From NCBI GenBank assembly GCA_964554715.1, contig CAZKPU010000089.1:1-9463 (forward strand): a stretch of 9,463 nt of DNA, in the 5' to 3' direction. How positions within the stretch are numbered: the first letter of the stretch is position 1; each line of letters starts with the position of its first letter. This document shows positions 1-6,359 of this stretch, piece by piece. Source of the stretch: RXOA01 sp964554715 (GTDB lineage Bacteria > Bipolaricaulota > Bipolaricaulia > UBA7950 > UBA9294). The position numbers and the translations under genes were made by a program. The notes beneath the pieces were generated by a model. That model was not told the DNA's origin. It ran no database searches and worked only from the letters and a program-made list of their open reading frames with translations.

Positions 1-163
1 CGACCCCGGGAGCAATCTCATCGTAGAGCGACTTCATGTTGATCCCGCGCCCGCCGAGGAACTGATACGCCGTGGGAAGATCAAGCGGCACCGCCTCGGC
101 CGTTCGATTCGAAACGTTGATCCTGAGAACCTGCCCGGCGAACCCATAGTATCTCTCGCTCAC
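1..163 (-). CDS. Aldehyde ferredoxin oxidoreductase (AOR family), N-terminal fragment
   Basis: Only the first 54 codons are in the window; the gene continues past base 1. The translation begins (GTG start) SERYYGFAGQVLRINVS and continues with a typical AOR N-terminal block, including FLGGRGINMKSLYDE followed by IAPGV. In known AORs this block is the start of the N-terminal domain that holds the bis-pterin tungsten or molybdenum cofactor; the iron-sulfur cysteines lie further on and cannot be seen. Family members oxidise aldehydes to carboxylates with ferredoxin, or run the reverse reaction. The GTG start is supported by a GGAGGTGA ribosome binding site 6 bases upstream and by a 4-base GTGA overlap with the ferredoxin stop, which implies translational coupling. 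Its place after an iron-sulfur subunit recalls AorA/AorB-type and BamB/BamC-type pairs. Family assignment is firm; substrate is unknown. Confidence 0.88.
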   Translation of the reverse strand, partial: MSERYYGFAGQVLRINVSNRTAEAVPLDLPTAYQFLGGRGINMKSLYDEIAPGV

Positions 164-685
164 GACAACTCACCTCCCCAGCTGTCCGCCAGTTTCTTGG
201 TGCGGTTCTGCACGAAGCGCTCCCGTGCCGCTTGCGCAGTCTCAATCAGATCGATCTGCTTCTCCGCCGCGGGGGCCCCTTCTTCCTCAACCACGATCGC
301 GCCGGTCGGGCACCCGTTTGCACAACTCGGGTCCCCTCCGCATAGGTCGCAAGAGATCGGCCATCCCGTATCCGNNNNNNNNNNGGGCGTTCATCGCACC
401 AAACGGACACGCCGCAACGCAGGCCCCGCACCGCGCGCATTTCTCATGATCGACGGCGATCGTTCCCGCTTCGGTTTTCGAGAGTGCTCCTTCCGGACAT
501 GCCGCGATGCAGCTCGCATTGGCGCACTGCTGACAGATCACCGGGTAGTCGACTCCGACCTCTTCCAATTTCACGACCCGTACACGTGAGATGTAGGTGC
601 CAAAACGCTGCTCATGGGCAAACGAACACTCCATCTCGCACATCCGGCACCCTGTGCATAGTTTGGGGTCTACCTTCAGCTGCAT
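160..685 (-). CDS. Four-cluster 4Fe-4S ferredoxin-like subunit, probable AOR electron partner (crosses an N gap)
   Basis: This is a cytoplasmic electron-transfer protein with four cysteine groups: C10-x2-C-x2-C-x3-C20; C51-x2-C-x4-C-x3-CP; C83-x2-C-x2-C-x3-CP; and, after the gap, CDLCGGDPSCANGCP. That is 16 cysteines, enough for four [4Fe-4S] clusters, as in the HycB/AorB-type subunits that accompany AORs. The ATG at 685 has a GGAGG site 7 bases upstream and lies 2 bases after the upstream ATPase stop. Ten Ns at 375-384 break the apparent frame. Reading resumes in a different frame at 374 and runs to the TGA at 160-162, ending in TKKLADSWGGELS. Removing the Ns restores a continuous frame of 171 residues, so the gene is probably intact. 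A C-terminal extension of about 45 residues, rich in Ala, Glu, Gln and Arg, follows the last cluster motif and may be helical. Confidence 0.88.
375..384. other. Assembly gap (10 Ns) inside the ferredoxin gene
   Basis: Ten undetermined bases. The reading frames on the two sides agree only if the true gap is a multiple of three, so 10 is almost certainly an arbitrary spacer. With zero missing bases the joined codons read GAMNA-P-DTGWPISCDLC, which suits the family. A 3-base gap would add one residue and fits the usual spacing slightly better. Confidence 0.9.
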
Positions 686-687
686 GC

Positions 688-1680
688 TCAAGCCTCCTTG
701 GTTGCGGTGTTTGCGTGCAAATGACAACTCACGTGATGTCCAGGGCTCACTTCGGTCATCACCGGCGGTTCGGTCTTGCATCGGTCCATACAGAACGGGC
801 ACCGCGTGTGAAAGCCACAACCGTCCGGTCGATGAATCGGATTCGGAATCTCCCCGACCGATTCAACTTCGGTCGGCTTGTACGCTTCTTCCCGCTGGCT
901 CATCACCGGAATCGATGCAAGCAGCATCTGCGTATAGGGATGAAGCGGGTGAGTGAAGAACTCCTCGGTCGGCGCCGTCTCACAAAGCTGCCCCAGATAC
1001 ATGATCGCCGTTCGGTGAACAAGGTTCCGAACCAGGCAGAGATTGTGTGTGATGAACAAGTACGACAACCCGAGTTGCTCCTGCAGCTCCAGCAACTTGT
1101 TGCTGATCTTCGCCTGAATCGATACATCCAGCGCCGAGGTCGGCTCGTCTAGAACGATGAACGACGGATCGGGCGCCAGAGCTCGGCCGATGCAGATCAG
1201 CTGCTTCTCACCGCCTCCGATCGCCTGCGGATACTTGTCGAGGTAGCTTCGGGGAAGTCCGACCTTCTCGACCGTCTCCAGCACAGCCTGTTCCAGCTCA
1301 GCTCCGCTCAGCCCCCGATGGAGCTTCAGCGGAAGGGAGAGGATCTGGCGGATCGTCTGGCGAGGGTTCAAGGATCCTCCCGGATCCTGAAACACCAGTT
1401 GAATCTGGCGCTTCAGCTCCTTGCTCCGCTTCGCCGCCGGTCGGTCGATGTCTTCGCCGCGGAAGAGGATTTCGCCTCCGCTGCTTCCGTACATCCCGAC
1501 GATCATCGATCCGACGGTGCTCTTCCCCGATCCCGACTCGCCAACAAGCCCGTAGATCTCGCTCTCGTTGATCGCGAAGTCAACCCCCGCGACAGCAACA
1601 AGCGTTCCCTGGCGCGTGTGAAACTCCTTGCGAAGCCCCGATACCTCAAGAATCTTTGCCCTCGCTGCCGCTTCGCTCAT
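688..1680 (-). CDS. dppF: Dpp/Opp-family peptide ABC transporter ATPase, DppF-like, with an atypical signature motif
   Basis: This is the second cytoplasmic ATPase of the importer, 330 residues. Visible motifs: Walker A GESGSGKST (47-55), Q-loop VFQDP (Q98), Walker B FIVLDEP with catalytic Glu179, D-loop SALD (182-185) and H-loop His212. The C-terminal oligopeptide-transporter domain has HPLHPYT and the cysteine pattern C-x5-C-x6-C plus a late Cys. The ABC signature is IGGGEKQ (about 154-160), where family members normally have LSGGQRQ, so the Ser that contacts the ATP gamma-phosphate is missing. The open frame extends upstream to 1818, but the ATG at 1680 is preferred because it overlaps the preceding stop as ATGA and puts the nucleotide-binding domain at the usual distance from the N-terminus. 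The gene ends 2 bases before the ferredoxin ATG. Family assignment is very secure; the transported substrate is inferred. Confidence 0.94.
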   Translation of the reverse strand: MSEAAARAKILEVSGLRKEFHTRQGTLVAVAGVDFAINESEIYGLVGESGSGKSTVGSMIVGMYGSSGGEILFRGEDIDRPAAKRSKELKRQIQLVFQDPGGSLNPRQTIRQILSLPLKLHRGLSGAELEQAVLETVEKVGLPRSYLDKYPQAIGGGEKQLICIGRALAPDPSFIVLDEPTSALDVSIQAKISNKLLELQEQLGLSYLFITHNLCLVRNLVHRTAIMYLGQLCETAPTEEFFTHPLHPYTQMLLASIPVMSQREEAYKPTEVESVGEIPNPIHRPDGCGFHTRCPFCMDRCKTEPPVMTEVSPGHHVSCHLHANTATKEA

Positions 1681-2690
1681 GGGTTCCCCTCCTCTTCGAC
1701 GGGTCCTGTCTCGCAGGCCCAGCAGGCGACCGAGTGGTTCTCGTTCAGCCGGAAGCGCCCAGGGCGTTCTTCCGCACAGACACCCCGCGCTTGAGGACAT
1801 CGGGGCATGAACCGGCATCCGGGCGGCGGATCGAGGTAACTTGGAAGCTCTCCGGCAATCCCGTCTGAAACCCCTTCACCCGAGAGCTTCGGTGTCGCTT
1901 CGAACAACCCTTCCGTATACGGGTGGGCCGGGTGGTCGAAGATTTCTGCAGTTGTCCCTTCCTCAGCAAGGTTGCCCGCGTACATCACATAGGTGCGGTC
2001 GGTCATCGTTCTCACGGCGCCCAAGGCGTGACTCACAAGCACCATCGACTTGCGGTTCTCGATCGACAGCGTGTTGAGCAATTCGAGGATCTGTTTCTCG
2101 ATCGTCACGTCGAGCGACGTGGTCGGTTCATCGGCAAGGATGAGATCAACATCCTTCAGAAGGCACATCGCGATACACACACGCTGACGCATCCCGCCCG
2201 ACAGCTGTACGGGGTAGCTCCCGAGAACGCGTTCCGGCGAAGGCATCGAAACCTTCTCCAACGCCTCCAGCATCCGCTGCTTGCGCTCTGCGCGGGTTCC
2301 GGGATGAGGAGTGTTCTTCAGGATGTCTCCCATGAAGCTGCGGATCGTCAACGTCGGATTGAGTGAAGCCGTCGGGTCCTGCAGGATCATCGACACGTCC
2401 CGCCGGATCGAGCGACGACTCGCCTTGCTCCCATCCAGCGCATCTCGTCCCTTGAACCACACTTCGCCGGTTTCGATCTTCGCAGGCGGGATCGGCAAAA
2501 TATGAGCAATCGTCTTGAGGAGCGTCGTCTTCCCGCAGCCTGCTTCTCCGACGAGACCTATGCGTTCTCCGCTCTCCACACGGAAGTCAATGTGCTGTAG
2601 AACGCGCAGCATCCCCTCATACACCTTGTACGAGATGGAGAGGTCCCTCACGTCGAGAAGCATCTTCTGATCTCTGACTGGTTCGGTCAT
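1677..2690 (-). CDS. dppD: Dpp/Opp-family peptide ABC transporter ATPase, DppD-like
   Basis: This is the first ATPase of the pair, 337 residues. All catalytic motifs look canonical: Walker A GEAGCGKTT (48-56), Q-loop ILQDP (Q104), signature LSGGMRQR (163-170), Walker B LILADEP with Glu188, D-loop TSLD and H-loop His221. LSGGM rather than LSGGQ is usual for DppD. The C-terminal domain has HPAHPYT and a four-cysteine pattern (GCRFMPRCPQARGVC plus a later Cys). To my knowledge this motif binds a [4Fe-4S] cluster in at least one characterised Dpp importer. The ATG lies 2 bases after the permease stop, with GAGGAG about 8 bases upstream inside the end of that gene. The stop overlaps the next start as ATGA. 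It should form a heterodimer with the DppF-like protein beneath the two permeases. Confidence 0.95.
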   Translation of the reverse strand: MTEPVRDQKMLLDVRDLSISYKVYEGMLRVLQHIDFRVESGERIGLVGEAGCGKTTLLKTIAHILPIPPAKIETGEVWFKGRDALDGSKASRRSIRRDVSMILQDPTASLNPTLTIRSFMGDILKNTPHPGTRAERKQRMLEALEKVSMPSPERVLGSYPVQLSGGMRQRVCIAMCLLKDVDLILADEPTTSLDVTIEKQILELLNTLSIENRKSMVLVSHALGAVRTMTDRTYVMYAGNLAEEGTTAEIFDHPAHPYTEGLFEATPKLSGEGVSDGIAGELPSYLDPPPGCRFMPRCPQARGVCAEERPGRFRLNENHSVACWACETGPVEEEGNP

Positions 2691-2692
2691 GG

Positions 2693-3577
2693 CTAGAGCT
2701 CCTCAATCGCGAACACATCGCGCAGTCCGTCACCCAGCAGATTGAACCCGAGGACGATCAGCACAACGAACAGAGCGGGGAAAACGGGGATCCACCAGAA
2801 CTCGGGCAGAAACTTGATCCCGTTGGAGACCATCGACCCGAGTGATGGAGCCGGCGGCTGGACCCCTAGTCCGACGAAGCTCATGCTCGATGCAATGATG
2901 ATGATCATCCCCATATCGAGGCTCATCTTTGTGAAGATCGGGGAGATCGCGTTCGGAAGGATCTCCTTGAGGATGATGTGGCGCGACCTCGCCCCGCTCA
3001 GCTCGGCGTACTTCACGTACATCTCGTTGGAGAGTGATGTCACCAAGCTGTAGGTCAACCGTGTGTACCACGGCCACCATGCCACCGCGATTCCGATCGC
3101 GGCAAAGAAGAACCCCGGCGTGAACATCGCCACGACAACGAGTGCAAGAACCAGCGGCGGCACCGCCATGAACAGATCCGTGAACCGCATGATCGCGGTG
3201 TCGATCCATGTATTTCGGTGGTAGCCGGCAATCAGCCCAAGCAAGACGCCGATCGGAACGCCGATCGCAAGCACCAGCAGCCCGATCTCCAGCGACACTC
3301 GCAACCCGAAGAGCATCCGGCTGAAGATGTCTCTGCCGTACTCATCGGTTCCCGCAAGATGCTGCAAGCTCGGCCCTTGGTTCGCGCTCTGGAAGTCAAG
3401 ATAGAGACCCGCGTGCTCGGGATACGGTGCGATCTTCCCAGCGAACACGGCAAGCACGATCAACAGCAAGACGACGACCAATCCGAGAAGAGAGAGGCGG
3501 TTCGAGGCGAACTTGTGCCACTGTCGCTTGTACCTCTCCAGCCGGGGTCGGCCCTGTTCGGTTTGTTTGTCTGGCAT
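2693..3577 (-). CDS. dppC: Dpp/Opp-family peptide ABC transporter permease, DppC-like
   Basis: This is an inner-membrane permease of about 294 residues. It has a basic N-terminal cytoplasmic tail (ERYKRQWHKFASNR) before the first membrane segment (about 28-47), the OppC/DppC hallmark HLAGTDEYGRDIFSR, and several further hydrophobic helices. The EAA loop that docks on the ATPases is at about 189-209 (KYAELSGARSRHIILKEILPN). The C-terminus, GFNLLGDGLRDVF, is typical of DppC. Two starts are possible. I chose ATG at 3577, which has GGAG 8 bases upstream. A GTG at 3586 would add three residues and overlap the upstream stop as GTGA, but its ribosome binding site is weaker. Its neighbours on both sides are components of the same importer. 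Confidence 0.94.
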   Translation of the reverse strand: MPDKQTEQGRPRLERYKRQWHKFASNRLSLLGLVVVLLLIVLAVFAGKIAPYPEHAGLYLDFQSANQGPSLQHLAGTDEYGRDIFSRMLFGLRVSLEIGLLVLAIGVPIGVLLGLIAGYHRNTWIDTAIMRFTDLFMAVPPLVLALVVVAMFTPGFFFAAIGIAVAWWPWYTRLTYSLVTSLSNEMYVKYAELSGARSRHIILKEILPNAISPIFTKMSLDMGMIIIIASSMSFVGLGVQPPAPSLGSMVSNGIKFLPEFWWIPVFPALFVVLIVLGFNLLGDGLRDVFAIEEL

Positions 3578-3582
3578 GATGG

Positions 3583-4605
3583 TCACTCCGTGGTTCTCAA
3601 TCGGACGCGTGGATCAAGCCCCGCAATCCCCAGATCGATCAGGATGTTGGCAATGGCAAAAACGACGCCGAAGATCAGCGTGCATGCAACGATCCCGTAC
3701 GGATCTTTGGCCATGATCACGCTCAGGCTGTATCGCGAGAAGCCCGGATACCGGAACATCACTTCGATCAGAAACGCATTTCCGAGAAGGGCTGCCACCT
3801 GAAGTCCGAAGATCGTCAGCGATGGGATGAACGACGGCTTCATCAGATGCTTCGAGATGACAGTTCTCCGTCGAACGCCGACGACGTAGGCAAATGCGAT
3901 GTAGTCCTTGCCGATATTGTCGATCATCGAGGAACGGTGGATCCTCGCTTGGTAGGCGATGCTCCCCAGAGAAAGGCTCACCGCAGGCAAGAACAGGTGC
4001 GCCAACGCGTCACCGAACAGAGCGAACCTGCCGTGAATCAGCGCATCGAAGGCGACCATGCCTGTCGACTGAATCTCCGGAGGAAGCGTCGGCATCCCCC
4101 CTAGAGGAAAGACCTTCCAGTAGTAGGCAAACACCAACAAGAACAGAATGGCAAACGCATACGGCGGGGTCACCACGCCCAAGTAAGAAAGAAGCCGCAC
4201 CGTGTTGTCCAACCACGAGTTCCTGAACAACGCGGAGATCGTTCCCAACAGGATCCCGAAGATCAGGATCATCACGGCGGCCAGCAGTGCCAGCTCGATC
4301 GTGCGGGGCAGGAACTCCGCAATGTCCTCCGACACAGCGCGCTTCGTGTACAGCGACTGCCCGAAGTCACCATGCAGGATGACACCTTCGAGCCAATGAG
4401 CGTATTGAACGACCACGGGACGATCGAAGTACAGCTCGCTTCGCATCCTCTCTACAACATCCTCGGAAACCGTCGGACCCAGCGACATCCGCACAGGGTC
4501 TCCGGGGATCACTCGGATGAACGAGAAAATGACAAACGACAGCACGAGAAGAACCAATACACCGTAGAGAAGGCGCTTGATCACGAATACTGGCATGCTC
4601 TGCAT
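3583..4605 (-). CDS. dppB: Dpp/Opp-family peptide ABC transporter permease, DppB-like
   Basis: This is an inner-membrane permease of 340 residues. The first membrane helix starts near residue 10 (LLYGVLVLLVLSFVIF) and is followed by the DppB/OppB hallmark IRVIPGDPVRMSLG. A large loop (about 45-100) includes GDFGQSLYTKRAV. More helices follow, with the EAA loop at about 234-257 (FAYVVGVRRRTVISKHLMKP), and the C-terminus is LDPRVRL. The ATG at 4605 is preceded by GGGGGGGAAGAGA, a G-run in place of a normal GGAGG; another ATG lies 9 bases downstream. It is separated from the binding-protein gene by 70 bases containing a strong hairpin, so its level may be set below that of the binding protein. 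Its stop overlaps the DppC region. Confidence 0.94.
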   Translation of the reverse strand: MQSMPVFVIKRLLYGVLVLLVLSFVIFSFIRVIPGDPVRMSLGPTVSEDVVERMRSELYFDRPVVVQYAHWLEGVILHGDFGQSLYTKRAVSEDIAEFLPRTIELALLAAVMILIFGILLGTISALFRNSWLDNTVRLLSYLGVVTPPYAFAILFLLVFAYYWKVFPLGGMPTLPPEIQSTGMVAFDALIHGRFALFGDALAHLFLPAVSLSLGSIAYQARIHRSSMIDNIGKDYIAFAYVVGVRRRTVISKHLMKPSFIPSLTIFGLQVAALLGNAFLIEVMFRYPGFSRYSLSVIMAKDPYGIVACTLIFGVVFAIANILIDLGIAGLDPRVRLRTTE

Positions 4606-4611
4606 TCTCTT

Positions 4612-4618
4612 CCCCCCC
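4612..4618 (-). promoter_or_regulatory. G7 tract at the ribosome-binding position of dppB
   Basis: On the minus strand seven consecutive Gs end 6 bases (AAGAGA) before the ATG at 4605, and no GGAGG-type site is nearby. Pairing of this G-run with anti-Shine-Dalgarno sequence is possible but weaker than for the other genes here, which mostly have GGAGG. Homopolymers like this can change length by slippage. Confidence 0.5.
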
Positions 4619-4626
4619 AGAGGAGC

Positions 4627-4653
4627 CAGGGAGAGGCCGGTGGCCTCTCCCTG
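4627..4653 (-). promoter_or_regulatory. Intercistronic 12-bp hairpin between binding-protein and permease genes
   Basis: A perfect inverted repeat, CAGGGAGAGGCC / GGCCTCTCCCTG, with a 3-base loop. In the transcript it begins 22 bases after the binding-protein stop and ends about 21 bases before the permease ATG. No U-tract follows on the minus strand, so it is not a standard intrinsic terminator. Stem-loops at this position in other solute-binding-protein operons (malE-malF is the classic case) protect the upstream mRNA from 3' exonucleases and allow a high ratio of binding protein to permease. That role is inferred here. Confidence 0.75.
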
Positions 4654-4675
4654 ATCTGGCGTCGGTGGTGTACCG

Positions 4676-6259
4676 CTAGATCATCTCGAAGCGGTAGTTG
4701 AAGTTGAATTCAGCGATCGCGTGAGGATTGCCCTCGCCGGCCGGCCAGGAGAAGACGTCGCTTCGATAGGCCGCCTTGAGCACGCTGACAAACGTGTAGA
4801 TGCTCGGGCACAGTTCGTCAACGAGGTGATGCTGCATGCTGGAGTAGAGCGCAGCGCGTGCATCGGCATCCACGGTGACGAGCGCTTCGGTGATCATCGC
4901 GTCAAACTCGCTGTTCTGCAGCCATTCGTTCTGGTTCCATCCGCCGACGGTCCACGAGGCGTACTTCAGCTCGAGAATCGCGCCGGCTTCCGGGTAGCTG
5001 CAATTGGCGAACAGGTTGGTGACGTGCGGGCTTGTCTCGATCGTCTCTTCCTGGTTGCAGAACAAGACCCAAGGCTTCTCGACAAGGTTCGCCGTGATGC
5101 CGATCTGTGCCATGTTCGCGGCGAACTGCAGACACAGCTTCGCCGTATCCCCGTTGCCCTGAATGTAGCTGACGTCGATCGGGTACTGACTGAGCTGATC
5201 CGCGTACGGAGACAGAGCCAGTTCCTGACGGGCAAGATCGAGGTTGTACTCGTAGCCGGCAAGGTCATCAGCGTAGCCGAACACGTGAGACGGGACCGGC
5301 CCCAACGCGCGCGGAGAGTCCGGATAGATCGCCATCATCGCGTCGTAGTCGGTGGCATACGCCATCGCTCGGCGGAAGTGGACGTCGTCCGTGGGCGCCT
5401 TCTTCGTGTTGATCATGAAGAAGTTGACGCTCATCTCGGGGAAGAACGCCACGCCAACATCTGCCATCTGTGCCAGTGAGTTTAGGGTCGTCATCTCCTG
5501 ACGTCCGTGGGCGAGGTCGATTTCACCGCTTCCCATCATCATCTTCGTCGTTGCTGCATCCAGGACCTCATTCGCAATCACGACATCCGGCGCGGCTTCG
5601 GAAACACCCTGCCAGTAGTTGTCGAACTTGCTCATCTGGACGTAGTTGCGGATACGGAAATCGGTGGCGACGTAGGGGCCCGAGCCGGCGTCGCTTGTCA
5701 GCAGGTATCCCTTGCCGTAGTCGCCGAAATCGCCGTACATGCCGTCCTCAAGGTTTGCCATGACAAGATCCTCGTTGACGATCGCCAGGCGGTACAGGGT
5801 GACAAGGAACGGCCCGAACGGTTCGCTCAGTTCGAACACAACTGTGTAATCGTCGACGACGCGGGTTTCGGCAACACGATCCGCGAAGAAATACGCGTAT
5901 CCCTCTCCGATTCCGATCATGCGGTCCATGCTGAACTTGACGTCGCTTGCCGTCAGTTCGCTGCCGTCATGGAACGTGACTCCCTCGTTCAGATAGAAGG
6001 TCCAAGTCAGGCTGTCGTCCGAGACGTCCCAACTTGAGGCCACGCTGGCCTCGGGAGAAGCATCTTCGAACGAAGGGTAGACCAGGAAGTCGTACAGGTT
6101 CACTGCCACTTTCCAGTCGTTCTCGCCACTGGTTACTGCTGGATCAAGGGATTCGGGCGTAGCCGTGATCGTTGTGCGCAACGTCGTAGCCATCGCGACC
6201 GCTCCCACCGTCATGAGCAACACCAGACTCAACACAAGCGTCTTACTCAGTCGCTTCAT
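4676..6259 (-). CDS. Exported family 5 peptide-type solute-binding protein of the ABC importer
   Basis: This is the extracytoplasmic receptor of the importer, 527 residues, the usual size for DppA/OppA proteins. It starts with a signal peptide (MKRLSKTLVLSLVLLMTVGA, then a likely AMA cleavage site near residue 24). There is no lipobox Cys, so it is probably a soluble periplasmic protein. The mature protein opens TTLRTTITATPESLDPA and has the family 5 block LNEGVTFHDGSELTASDVKF. Later blocks (NYWQG, FFMINTKKAPTDDVHFRRAM) match the fold. The ATG at 6259 is chosen because it gives the signal peptide directly and has AGGAGG 9 bases upstream; an in-frame GTG at 6316 would add 19 polar residues before the signal sequence. 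The 100 bases between it and the dipeptidase gene hold no recognisable promoter. Peptide specificity is inferred from its neighbours. Confidence 0.93.
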   Translation of the reverse strand: MKRLSKTLVLSLVLLMTVGAVAMATTLRTTITATPESLDPAVTSGENDWKVAVNLYDFLVYPSFEDASPEASVASSWDVSDDSLTWTFYLNEGVTFHDGSELTASDVKFSMDRMIGIGEGYAYFFADRVAETRVVDDYTVVFELSEPFGPFLVTLYRLAIVNEDLVMANLEDGMYGDFGDYGKGYLLTSDAGSGPYVATDFRIRNYVQMSKFDNYWQGVSEAAPDVVIANEVLDAATTKMMMGSGEIDLAHGRQEMTTLNSLAQMADVGVAFFPEMSVNFFMINTKKAPTDDVHFRRAMAYATDYDAMMAIYPDSPRALGPVPSHVFGYADDLAGYEYNLDLARQELALSPYADQLSQYPIDVSYIQGNGDTAKLCLQFAANMAQIGITANLVEKPWVLFCNQEETIETSPHVTNLFANCSYPEAGAILELKYASWTVGGWNQNEWLQNSEFDAMITEALVTVDADARAALYSSMQHHLVDELCPSIYTFVSVLKAAYRSDVFSWPAGEGNPHAIAEFNFNYRFEMI

Positions 6260-6345
6260 CCTTCCGTGCCTCCTTGCTTCATTGATCCGGTCGTTCGATT
6301 GTTGCTGCACTGCCACTTCAGCTTGATACGTTCCGCCACCTCCTT
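6256..6345 (-). other. Orphan strong Shine-Dalgarno and possible 27-codon leader ORF
   Basis: On the minus strand AAGGAGGTGG (6345-6336), one of the best ribosome-binding sequences in the window, begins 15 bases after the dipeptidase stop. No start codon lies at normal spacing from it. A GTG inside the motif (6339) opens 27 codons ending in a TGA that overlaps the binding-protein ATG as ATGA. The same small frame has an internal ATG (MKQGGTEG). This could be a coupled leader, the remnant of a lost start, or chance. There is no evidence of translation. Confidence 0.25.
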
Positions 6346-6359
6346 ACCGATTCCTGTCA

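Noticed and set aside
287..374. Apparent ferredoxin C-terminus in the pre-gap frame (GYGMADLLRPMRRG...)
   Set aside because: This is an artefact of reading through ten Ns. The correct frame after the gap gives the conserved CDLCGGDPSC motif and a stop that overlaps the AOR start.
484..1152. A 222-codon plus-strand frame opposite the ferredoxin and DppF-like genes
   Set aside because: It is antisense to well-supported genes, with no ribosome binding site or domain; the composition is that of a shadow frame.
1371..1388. Paired GGATCC palindromes
   Set aside because: They fall on the conserved Q-loop codons (QDPGGS) of the ATPase and are explained by coding constraint.
4627..4653. Intrinsic terminator after the binding-protein gene
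   Set aside because: The stem is strong but no U-tract follows on the minus strand, and the next gene is an essential part of the same importer.
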